Origin: Cordylochernes scorpioides
Taxonomy: Eukaryota; Arthropoda; Arachnida; Pseudoscorpiones; Chernetidae
DNA length: 64,000 nucleotides
Reading direction: 5' to 3'
Assembly: GCA_030710605.1 (NCBI GenBank)
Contig: CP092879.1
Location: forward strand, 22,613,784 to 22,677,783
Part shown: piece after piece, positions 55,328 to 64,000 of the stretch
Layout of the letters: every line of letters begins with the position of its first letter
Position numbering within the stretch: position 1 is the stretch's first letter
The notes under the pieces: model-generated
What the model was told of the DNA's origin: nothing
Seen by the model: only the letters and a program-made list of their open reading frames with translations
Databases searched by the model: none
Translations under genes and position numbers: made by a program

Positions 55328-55534
55328 GTGATCCCGAAGAAGTATTCACCTACGACGGATATGGAGCTGCCACACACTTCTTCCAGCACTAGATCTACCC
55401 AAGAACGACCACCGTGCCAGAGCAGGACACCTTCCATCATCATGGACAAGACTCCGCCATATCCCTGCCGCTACTGTGATGTACAACACTGGTACGCTCA
55501 ATGTCACAGACAGAACTCTCTCGAATCTCAATGA
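55328..55534 (+). CDS. Short ORF with gag-like zinc knuckle
   Basis: 68 codons ending 30 bases before a donor-like GTAAGT. The end reads CRYCDVQHWYAQC, i.e. C-x2-C-x3-H-x4-C, a zinc-knuckle spacing like that seen in some LTR gag proteins (usual x4 is x3 here). Upstream is Ser/Thr/Pro-rich. It may be the surviving C-terminus of a gag gene; the first ATG is taken as start without other support. Confidence 0.4.
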   Translation: MIPKKYSPTTDMELPHTSSSTRSTQERPPCQSRTPSIIMDKTPPYPCRYCDVQHWYAQCHRQNSLESQ

Positions 55535-55564
55535 ACTTACCTGCTCTCTAAACCAGCATAACCT

Positions 55565-56249
55565 GTAAGTGAAATTGTTTTACCCCTTCCATTCATTCTT
55601 TATATAAGTCATTCCTTGTAAATTGTCCCAATATTTACAAAATTAGCTCCATTTATTCTCTCCATGCCTATTAACAATAATTTTATGCTCCATACTATTT
55701 ATCTAGATATTTGTAACTCATTTAATTAGTTACCTTACCAGTAGAATTTAACAATCGTTATTTTAATTAAATAATTTCCATTTTTAACGTAACTCTTTAA
55801 AAAAAAAAAAACTCTTAAAAAAAAAAATTGGAATTCTACCTATTAACGCTTTACGATTTTTACTATTAACAATATATTTTTCATAATCAATTTATTTATA
55901 AAAATATGCCTCCAGCACCTAGAATTTTGTATGTCTATTTGTATATGACCTCTCCTACTTGTAAGCACGGCTCACGAAAAATAATTTCTTTCCCTAATCG
56001 ATTCAAAATTCACCCTGTAATTCAGGCGTCGAAGAATTCCAACCACTACGTGAACCTTGCTTACAACCAACCCTTGGTGACTCTTAGCTATCTGCCCCTT
56101 AATGCCCCTCTCATTCTTACAACTTTGTTAACCTTATACCAGCTCAGGACCTTTATAGAGAATTATTGATTAATCAATTATCGAACTTCTATATTGTCAT
56201 TTCAAAATTCTAAGCTTCACCCTTCATTTATGATAATATATTTCGCAGT
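55565..56249 (+). other. Candidate intron of LARD-III
   Basis: CCT|GTAAGT donor-like start, ATATATTTCGCAG|TTCATCTCTAGC end. Shorter than in LARD-I/II but in the same place relative to the first ORF; the exon after it again contains CTCTAGC. Inferred only. Confidence 0.3.
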
Positions 56250-57647
56250 TCATCTCTAGCATATCCACCGACCCACACCATCTAGCCAATGGTGTGTTCG
56301 TCACAGGATGCAGATTGACTAACTGTTAGGTATTTATCAACTCCTTTTTGTTCGCACTTGAACAATCTGCATCGGGCGACACAGTTCGCTACTTCTTCTC
56401 GCGCCACACGTTCGCCACACGGACCCTGTCTTTCAAATCTATGTTTGTCCATTGTCCAAACCAGCACGATATAGCCTACCTCCGATATTTCCCACGGAGG
56501 TACGCTAAACATCGTCGCTGATTTTGTCCGGTCCGTCATCATTTCGCGCAGACATGGGTCTTACTTTCAACCCACCGCGAAATCATCGCCTTGCACAAGC
56601 TCCCACGACGGTTCAAATACCTCGTGTCCGAGCAGCTTGTCACTTGTAACGGACAACGCAGTCCTCGTCCCAATTTTTGGCACTGTGCGCGCATACTTTC
56701 CGCAAATTAAATATAAGTCCGTTCGACTTCCTCACCTACACACGGGACTTTTCCCCTCGGACTCGCTACACAAGTAACTGCATAGATAAGTTAGATTGGC
56801 CCAGGGCAAGTCTCACCTCGCCCTGTTCGCCGAGGTTCTAACATTGTATGTAGTTTTATATTTACCTCAGTCCTGAGCTCACACTATTGTCAACCTCAAT
56901 CTCATTTCTCGTACTCTACACTTATAGCATAGAAAGCCCATGACAAGTTTCCCCTTGCCATGTCCGCCTGAAAAATATCTTAAAGTGTAGAGTTCTCCAG
57001 TCTTAATGATCTTCAGAATTTCACCATATGTGTGTGACTCTTCTTCTCGTTGTTCACACTCCTCCATATCACTTCCCTTATAGTACATTAGATTTTGTTG
57101 TATATAGCCTTTTATAACCTGGATAATTTCAAAGATTTCCTTAAATGTCAAACTCCCCGGTGTTGTAAAACTGCTTGTAAATAATATTTACTTGTGTACT
57201 ATACAATATTTTATTTACATAAAACTATGTCACCATTACCTTAACTAATTTTAACTGTAAAATTATTTTCTCTATTCCTGGCTTCTCCAGCTTTAAATAT
57301 ACTTAAACCATGTTCAGCCTTCTTCAACGGGGGCCATATGTCATAATATATGCTCTTCCAGGATTAATAAAACAAATCTACAGTCGACCAGAGAGAGAGA
57401 GAGAACGCAGCTAAGGCCGGTCACTTGATATAGCAGTCACATTCCAAGGGGGCGACCGCAGGGCCTTTTCTAGGAACCTCAGTTCTATGTTTACTCAGTC
57501 GGGGGGTGGTGGATACACAAGACGTGCATTTTCCGCGGTGGCAGCCGCTAGCGCTCCCTCTCTCCCTCGGTTTGCTGGGTTCCATCTTCCAAACTTGTTG
57601 TTTCCTTATTTCTCACCTCACCACATCATTACCACTTTATTGCCACA

Positions 57648-58893
57648 TATATATATATATATATTTTTTTTTGTTTATTCAAAATTTATGAAAATAATTT
57701 TTAATTCCAATTTAAGTGAAGAGTATTAGTAAAATCATATTTATATATGATATTTCATTTTAGGTATATTGTCATATGAAGAAAACTCTAATTAAGTGCA
57801 CAAGGCAGAATATCTGCTTTATCTAAAAAAACCTCTGACTCAAAATAACACAATAGAGGCACAAATTTCGAATCAAAGTCTAGCTAATATAGGCCTTTTT
57901 TTGACTTTAATATTACATTCTATTTAATATTTTGTTTAGATATGAACCTGCTCAAGAAGCGTATAGAATTAAGAACATCTCATATTTTTATAGAATAGAT
58001 TTCTATACCACGAATTTTGATTAGCCTAAAAAAATGATTACTAAACAAGAATAACCATGTAATATTTTTACGTCTGCTTATAAATGAATTTTGTGAATTT
58101 CATATAAATTTCGGCATGTTTATATTTAAAAAAATAATTATCATTTTAAATGTTCAAATAAATTGTCGAAAGAATAAAAAGGTTTGAATTCAAAAGATCG
58201 CTATTTACGTAGAATGACAACTTAAAATGGCGAACATAAAAACCCTATATGAAAAGCAACACATATCTTCTTAAAGTCATGTACGTATATATAAAATTAA
58301 TATTAAAAAAACGAAAGTAGGTAACTTAATAAGTATTATAGTTTTAAAATACCTATTATACTTTTTTCAATAAAGATACTATCCAAAATAATCAAAGAAT
58401 AAAAATAGAAACGACAAATGAAAAGGTAATGCTTAGAATCTAATGAATATTAGGTTGAATATTTATAAATAATAGTAAAAATATAGGGTATAAACAGAAT
58501 AGAACAAATATATAGACTATTTTTTTTAAAGTAGCTCTCGCGAGAAATTGAAAAATTAATTTTTGACTCTATGCATCAACATGGGTACCTATCATAAATG
58601 CATTTTCGTAATATTATAAATGCATTTAAACATATCTTAATACGCATATGTATTATTAATTAATAAACCTTAACACCAGTTTTGACTAATTCTGACAAAA
58701 CAAAGTGTATATTGTGGTCACGGGCTATGACTCATCTGTATAGAGTGGCTTTGATTTCAAAACATTTTATGAAAGGATTTATTAATTAGTTCGATTTTGC
58801 CAAAAAGGTGTTTAAACCTTAATAAATTTTATTGTAGAAATTATAAATTCAAAGCGGCCTCTGTGCTTCTAATGTAAATTCTCGAATTTCATG
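57648..58893. other. AT-rich stretch
   Basis: No ORF or paired ends recognised. Confidence 0.4.
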
Positions 58894-58901
58894 GTGCAGG
58901 A

Positions 58902-59683
58902 CAGGGGTGTGTGTGTCGGAAAACTGCGGCTCTTTAGTTCCATACAAAATTATTGTTTATTTTATTAAAAAAATAAATAAAATCTTTCTGAATCGATTAA
59001 CGAGGACTAGGTACTATCTCTCAGCCACTTGTACTCACCGTGACGTCACTGTCGTCAGTCCGTCTTTCGAATGACGTCGGATGTTTCTACGTAGGTTTTA
59101 ATTCGCTATCGACGTAAGACAATTTGGTATCTTCACCAGTGTTTTGGCTGTGACGTATAGTTTGTTGTTGTAAGTAAAAGAGTGAAAGGCGAATTATCTT
59201 CTTAAAGTTATGAAGGTACACATATATATAATATTAATATTAAAAAACGAAAGTAGGTAACTTAATATGTATTATAGTTTTATAATAAAGCACAATTTGG
59301 ATTATATATTATAATAAAAGATATTATAAGACCTAATCCAAATAATTTAATATGGTGTGACGTTTCGGAAACAGCATTGTTACCATCATCAGACAAAAGA
59401 ATAAAAAAAAATAATTATTTGAATTAGGTTTTATTTTCTTGTATTATTATATTTTTAGAATACATTTTATACATTTCTTTCAATTAAGGTTCTATATATG
59501 TGTGTGAATAAATGACTTTTTTTTCTTATAAATAAATAGATTATTTTTTTATATCAAAAACTTCATTTATGAGAGAGTACTATGATTTATTGGCAAGAAA
59601 ATATATTGTGGCTCTTTTAAAACTTTGAAATTTGGTGAATTGTAATTTTTGGCTCTTCCGACTCAAAAGGTTGCCGAGTCCTG
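58902..59683. mobile_element. hAT-like non-autonomous element
   Basis: Left end CAGGGGTGTGTGTGTCGG; right end is the complement of CAGGACTCGGCAACCTTTTG. Both are typical hAT termini, and both are followed inward by a GGCTCTT word. The 8 bases before it, GTGCAGGA (58894-58901), match GTGTAGGA after it, once the mariner that split this right copy is removed (59684-59688 plus 61010-61012). Interior has a CRE-like GTGACGTCACTG at 59040 and a hammerhead motif, but no transposase. Confidence 0.7.
59332..59427 (-). ncRNA. Hammerhead ribozyme motif with long stem I
   Basis: Minus strand: CUGAUGA (59392-59386), helix II GGUAACA-AUGC-UGUUUCC (one U-U mismatch), GAAAC, cleavage triplet GUC. Stem I starts with UGU paired to ACA next to the core and, after a large internal loop, resumes with CCUAAUUCAAAUAAUU paired to AAUUAUUUGGAUUAGG (16 pairs, one of them G-U). 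Stem III is one A-U pair around CG. One extra U precedes helix II. It lies inside the hAT-like element, probably as a later insertion. Confidence 0.72.
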
Positions 59684-59688
59684 GTGTA

Positions 59689-61007
59689 CAAGGTGTGTCC
59701 AATAAATAATGAGACTGGTCAAAAATAAAGAAAAAATAGAATGATTAAAAAAATGTATTAGTATTTTTCAAAATAGTCCCTTCCCTATACATAATTTCCA
59801 TCTCTCCTCCCATGATTTAAAACATTTAGAAAAGGCATCTTTCGAGATGTTCTTCAAGACCTTTTTTGAATCCGCTATGATGGACTATCTAGTGTCAAAT
59901 CCTCTTCCTTTTAAAGCCATATTGAGTTTTGGAAAGAGAAAAAAATCATTTGGAGGTAGGTCTGGGGAATAGGGAGGTTGTGTGTTGAAGTATTTGGATG
60001 CCGTGTTTAGCCAAATAAGTCAGTGCAGATGTAGCGGTGTGTGGTGGTGCAATATCATGATGGATAATCCAATTTTTGGAACTCCACATTTCACTTCTTT
60101 TCAGACGATTTGATTCACGTACCCGTCTCATAATGTTTAAATAGGACTCCTTATTAATTGTTTGATCTTCATGTAGATATTCATAATGCACAATTCCCTT
60201 TTAGTCAAAGAACGTGACCAATAAGACTTTGTTTTTTTGACTTGCAAAGTCGGGATTTCTTCGTTCTTGGTTCATATTTTCCTTTCCACTCCATGGATTG
60301 GCGTTTTGTTTCCGGGTCATACCCGTAAACCCATGTCTCGTCTCCAGTTATTACCTTTTCCTTCCAATTAGGGTTTTCTTCCACCATTTCAAGCATTTTT
60401 TGGCAACTTTAACGCGATTCTCCTTTTGTTGGATTGTGAGCATTTTAGGGACAAATTTCGAAGGTGTCTTCTTTAACTGCAGGTCTTCTTTAATTATCGA
60501 TCCAACTAATGATTTTGATATCCCTGTTTCTTCCTCAATGTCCCGTAACCCTATTCGTGGATTTCCTTTTATCAAATTTGAAATTTGGCTCACCTTTTCA
60601 GGATTCCTGTGCAGAATTGGCCGTCCAACACGCTTCTCATCTTTCACCGATTCCATTCCATTTTTAAATCGTGAAAACCATCTAAATGTGGTGGATTTAT
60701 TTACATTTTCATTTCCAAATTCCAATTTCAACAAATCTAATGTTTCTGAAGCCGATTTCTCAATTTTGTAGCAAAATTCAATACAAATTCGTTGTTCGAA
60801 TTTTCGATTCATTACAAATTAGAAGTTATTATGCAAGGCGTTCTTTTTACAAGCTTACAATTTATCGACTATGCGCGTAATCACGTGATGTGATATACCG
60901 CAGTAGCTGAAGCTTTCTATTTTTTTAATTGACTTTAAAAATATAAATATATCATTTCATTTTTTATTTGTTTTTGACAGGTCTCATTATTTATTGGACA
61001 CACCTTG
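59689..61007 (-). mobile_element. Mariner element, complete ends
   Basis: 1319 bp with terminal inverted repeats CAAGGTGTGTCCAATAAATA.. at both ends (right: TATTTATTGGACACACCTTG), flanked by TA on each side (59687-59688, 61008-61009). Encodes one transposase on the minus strand. It inserted into the right target duplication of the hAT-like element. Confidence 0.9.
59775..60812 (-). pseudogene. Mariner transposase, frameshifted
   Basis: 153 codons from ATG 60812: MNRKFEQRICIEFCYKIEKS, first helix-turn-helix; TTFRWFSRFKNG; RVGRP linker; second HTH (GLRDIEEETGISKSLVG). After a frame change, TGDETWVYGYDPETKRQS (first Asp), then HHDIAPPHTA (second Asp), and in a further frame YSPDLPPNDFFLFP (third Asp), consistent with DD34D mariners. 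At least two frame breaks (near 60390 and 59980). The start codon is family-typical in position. Confidence 0.85.
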
Positions 61008-61012
61008 TAGGA

Positions 61013-61282
61013 GTTTACCTTTTTTTACTATGGCAGAGCTGGTGTGACACATTTTCACCTATGCGCCTTTGTAATAAACTTAATCCATTGAAGAAAAATA
61101 AAATATTGGTATTTGCATATATCATCCTCCAGTTATTTTTTAACTATATTCCATTCTGTTATAAATCATCGGTTGTGTTCAAATATAGGTAGGTTGCCAC
61201 ATATACCAAAAAACTATTCATTTGAATCTATGAAATAAATGAAAAATTTCTGAATAACGACTATAATAATCTTCTCGGTAAT
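61013..61282. other. AT-rich spacer
   Basis: Nothing recognised. Confidence 0.4.
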
Positions 61283-61505
61283 ATTTAGACGACAAGACGA
61301 AATAAAAGAAGAAGAGTTTATTTAATAGACATATATCGAAACAAGCTTTCGGGAAAAAAAACCCTTCTACAGGCGTGATTACGGCGACAGTGTCACGTTT
61401 GTCGCCGTAATCACGCCTGTAGAAGGGTTTTTTGCCCGAAAGCTTGCTTCGATATATGTCTATTAAATAAACTCTTCTTCTTTTATTTCGTCTTGTCGTC
61501 TAAAT
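61283..61505. mobile_element. Long near-perfect palindrome with hammerhead-like core
   Basis: Arms of about 107 bases (61283-61389, 61400-61505) with a 10-base loop and only a few mismatches, starting ATTTAGACGACAAGACG. Each arm holds CUGUAGA, AGGG..GCCC hairpin, GAAAGCUUGCUUCG. The core has U at A6, and no stem I partner is visible, so self-cleavage is doubtful, yet the layout copies the hammerhead fold-backs. Confidence 0.75.
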
Positions 61506-61644
61506 TTTTTCTGAATATTTTTCAGAAAAAAAAAAAACATTTTTTTTTTATTTCAAAGATCAAGGTAAACTCTTTTTTTTTTTGTGAATATAGTTAATAA
61601 ATATATAATGAACTCATATATAAATATATGAAAAAACAATAGAA

Positions 61645-61800
61645 AAAAATAAAAGATAAGTGGGTCAGGTGTTGATATTAAAAATAAAGAAGGCATCTCC
61701 TGACCACAAGCACATGTGCTTTTTAGATGGCAGAACGCCATCTAGTGGAGTAAAAATAAACTAAACGTTTATTTAGCTTACTCCGAGATATTTTTAATAT
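61645..61800 (+). mobile_element. Single arm of the 52.2 kb hammerhead family
   Basis: Close match to 52165-52310: TAAGTGGGTCAGGTGTTGAT, GAAGGCATCTCCTGACC, ACAAGCACATGTGC, CGCCATCTAGTGGAG and AACGTTTATTTAGCTTACTC. No second arm and no ribozyme. Confidence 0.65.
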
Positions 61801-62510
61801 AAATATATTTAATAGATCGCCTTTTGACTCAAATTATTCATTTGGATTTTATACCATACATTTTTGCGATTCTTTGTCTTATGGAAATTTAAGATTAAGA
61901 TAGAGATATTAATAATTAGTGAAACAGCGACCTGATATCTAAAAATATTCGAAAAATATGACAGAGAGCTTTCGAAAGGTAGATTGAAAAATAGAAAATA
62001 AAAAGAATTGATGTGACACATTTTCTACATATTTCGATTTAGGGGATATATACAATCTTCAAATGTGTGGATTCATCTGGAATGACACCCTATGTTATTT
62101 GTTTTTATTTCAACGGCATTTTTTTTAAATATCAGACGATGCTACACGTTAGATAAATTGTTTATAAATATATAACATAGCAGAAAAATATATTTATTAT
62201 CATAATTGAAATATTAATTTGAAATCTTCTGATTCATATTCATAATATATATTTTTTGTTTGTATTTGATTATCTTTAATCGATATAACTATTAAAGAAG
62301 AAAGAATAACCGATTTTAAAACAGAACTATGTATATAATTATATAATTTATATATAATTTGTTATTATTTTTTTATTTTTATATAAAAACCTTTTACACA
62401 TAGTACAAATAATTATAAATATTGTTATTGTTAATATTCAAAATATTCAAATTTATTATACAAAAATATTTTGTTCATAATATATATATATATATACGAA
62501 TATACGAGAT
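61801..62510. other. AT-rich spacer
   Basis: Nothing recognised. Confidence 0.4.
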
Positions 62511-62512
62511 AT

Positions 62513-62556
62513 GACGAGAAAAACTGATATATATCAGTTTTTTTCTCGTCATTGAA
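62513..62556. repeat. Short palindrome
   Basis: ATGACGAGAAAAACTGATAT faces its complement ending CTCGTCAT; nearly perfect arms of about 20 bases. Confidence 0.8.
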
Positions 62557-62589
62557 TATAAGCAAAAATATATTTTAAACTTAATTCTA

Positions 62590-62722
62590 TTGACCTTATG
62601 TGGCGCTGAGTTTGTTGTTGACACACATTAATATGTTATAATACTTCGATAAAGTTTGGCGTTCAGTAAACTGAAATATTGGTAATATAAATTATATTTT
62701 GATCCAATTAATGCATTTTTGT
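62590..62722 (+). mobile_element. Half of a GGCATATATTGG-family element
   Basis: GTGGCGCTGAGTTTGTTGTTG, ATTAATATGTTATAATAC, AAGTTTGGCGTTCAGTAAAC, TGAAATATTGGTAATATAAA and TTTTGATCCAATTAATGC: the right arm of the family only. Same hairpin, core UCGAUAA. Confidence 0.6.
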
Positions 62723-63310
62723 TTAAAGATTTATTGATGGATTGCTCTATTTTCAAAATGTTTTGCATTTTTAAAACAAACCTTTACACTTTAATAACAA
62801 TTTTTACAATTTTATTCGTTATTTTATTATTTTAATAGAAATGTTAAAAATTAAACTATAGACATATTTAGTTTTTGAAATAAAATACAATTAATTTATT
62901 GAAATAATTGAATATTTAAACTTTTTTATACCAGCTTTAATCACAATTATTAGAAATAAAGCATTTTCGAGATTTCTTTAAAGTAAATTAATTAATATTA
63001 AAAATGACATTGTTTTTTTTATATATTCTCGCTCAAGCTATATATCTAAGATTAACCTCAGATTCTCACATAACTATTGTTTTAAATAGATTTCTTTGGA
63101 ATGAAAACAGCTCAAGTTAGCACTTTAGCTTAGATTTTCGAGAATTTCTCCGTTTAAAATGTGTGACAATCCAATTTTATAATTTAACATAATATCATTC
63201 TGATTTGAACATATTAGAATATTTTCTTATGAGAATATTTGTTTCTTAAAGAATTGGATCCCTGAATGATAATTGAGTACTCAGGAACTTAGAATGACAT
63301 ACTAATTTAT
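62723..63310. other. AT-rich spacer
   Basis: Nothing recognised. Confidence 0.4.
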
Positions 63311-63354
63311 ATAAACAAAAAGGCATATTAAGTAGAACTGCTCTTCACTGAAGG

Positions 63355-63436
63355 TTAATAACGAGTTTACAAAGTGGGAAGAGGAGCTTCTTTTTAAAAA
63401 GAAGCTCCTCTTCCCACTTTGTAAACTCGTTATTAA
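63355..63436. repeat. Perfect 82 bp palindrome with no spacer
   Basis: Symmetric about 63395/63396: 41-base arms, TTAATAACGAGTTTACAAAG.. and its exact complement, meeting at TTTTTAAAAA. Lies directly against the terminus of the next fold-back element. Confidence 0.92.
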
Positions 63437-63694
63437 AAAGGCATATATTGGATCAAAATATCATTTATTTTACCAATATTTCAGTTTACTGAACGCCAAC
63501 CTTTTTCAAGGTATTATAACATATTAATGAGTGTCAACAACAAACTCATCGCCACATAACCTGAATAGAATTAAGTTTTAAAATTAGTTTTGCTTATATT
63601 CAATGAAGAGAATTTTTTCTCCTTAAATGCCAAACGCCAAGTGAAATATTGTTAAAATGATCGATATTTTGATCTAATATATGCCTTTTTAATT
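63434..63694. mobile_element. GGCATATATTGG-family fold-back element
   Basis: Left end TTAAAAAGGCATATATTGG, right end CTAATATATGCCTTTTTAATT. Carries the family words CCAATATTTCAGTTTACTG, AACGCCAACC, AAACTCATCGCCACAT on the left and TGAAATATTG on the right. A solitary AAAAAGGCATATTAAG at 63318 may be a leftover end. Confidence 0.7.
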
Positions 63695-63889
63695 AAAGAT
63701 TTATTTATGGATTTGTCTATTTTCAATTATAATGTATATGAAGGTTTTATTGAATCTATAAGAAATATATAAAAATAAGCAGTTATGATAATGATTAAAG
63801 GTATGTGGGCAGCATCTTGCAACTGAAATATCGACGAAATTAAACGTCATATTGAAAAGGATTACAATTTGATAGAATAATATAAAGTA

Positions 63890-64000
63890 TTATTCGAAAA
63901 TAGAAGTTTCCTGGCCGGCATTCATATTTCTGTAAAAAATAGATACTTTGGCCAGCTCAAGTTTTATTATATCAACGTGTCAACAAATATCTTTTGTTTT
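63890..64000 (-). mobile_element. Start of another hammerhead fold-back element (cut by window)
   Basis: CCTGGCCGGCATTCATA, AGATACTTTGGCCAG, TTTTATTATATC, AACGTGTCAACAAATATC: matches the left arm of 25465-25560 up to the helix II region (GAAAC as its complement GTGTC, changed). The remainder lies beyond the window. Confidence 0.55.

Larger units (their letters stand above)
54859..57647 (+). mobile_element. LARD-III: short-LTR element with a knuckle ORF
   Basis: LTRs 54859-55170 and 57339-57647 (about 310 bp) start TGTCATAATATATGC, end ATTGCCACA, and abut (TA)n outside. After the 5' LTR comes AGTCGACAGGAT, the same word found just after the LARD-I and LARD-II 5' LTRs; before the 3' LTR is AACGGGGGCCATA, similar to their CGGGGCCCATCTA. 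The interior (2.2 kb) has one short zinc-knuckle ORF and no pol. Confidence 0.78.

Noticed and set aside
56879-57151. 90-codon minus-strand ORF in LARD-III
   Set aside because: Antisense to the element, no recognisable motif, and no counterpart in LARD-I or LARD-II.
1-64000. A full-length Penelope reverse transcriptase or GIY-YIG gene to go with the hammerheads
   Set aside because: Looked for in all listed frames; none shows the Penelope RT or endonuclease motifs, so the link rests on ribozyme form only.

Overview
This window is a strongly AT-rich piece of an animal (invertebrate) nuclear genome. I see no bacterial-style gene and no convincing host protein-coding gene; almost everything recognisable is transposable-element DNA. 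The mix (BEL/Pao and Gypsy LTR elements, an R1-clade LINE, mariner and Tc1 relatives, hAT and Helitron-like elements, hammerhead-ribozyme repeats) fits an arthropod. A chelicerate is my guess, but the sequence does not prove it.

Layout. 1-7.1 kb: an AT-rich lead-in with one promoter-like spot, a nested fold-back element, then a 5.1 kb LTR element without recognisable coding capacity (LARD-I). 7.6-9.2 kb: a hammerhead fold-back element invaded by a Tc1/mariner relative with ~190 bp inverted ends. 10-15.9 kb: small fold-backs, a ~200 bp tandem array, a tRNA-derived repeat, a 43 bp array and a decayed Tc1 element (DD34E). 18.2-25.3 kb: a nearly complete BEL/Pao element on the minus strand (LTRs, ATAAT target duplication, PBS, PPT, gag-pol broken by three frameshifts). 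25.5-28 kb: a hammerhead pair and two head-to-tail Helitron-like elements. 28-31.7 kb: LINE tail, SINE-like DNA, a second hammerhead pair and a solo LTR. 31.7-36.8 kb: LARD-II, with LTRs that look identical. 38.5-39.7 kb: a Helitron-like element holding a tRNA-like segment and a 73 bp minisatellite. 40.5-43.7 kb: a Gypsy deletion derivative. 44.5-49 kb: solo LTR, and an R1-type LINE inside a Helitron relic. 50-54 kb: an interspersed repeat family, a hammerhead fold-back and a 201 bp solo LTR. 54.9-57.6 kb: LARD-III. 58.9-61 kb: a hAT-like element holding a hammerhead, with a mariner inside its right target duplication. 61.3-64 kb: palindromes and fold-backs.

The most interesting signal is a set of hammerhead self-cleaving ribozyme motifs (CUGANGA, helix II, GAAA, tiny helix III), often as head-to-head inverted pairs and with compensating stem I arms. 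This form (open stem I, minimal stem III) is the one established for Penelope-like elements and retrozymes; no Penelope reverse transcriptase lies in the window. Second is a family of LTR elements (I, II, III plus solo LTRs) that sit in (TA)n tracts, lack pol, and share splice-donor and splice-acceptor-like sites around a long AT-rich interior. All gene calls are transposon genes, most of them broken; the unannotated stretches are AT-rich DNA in which I see nothing to support.
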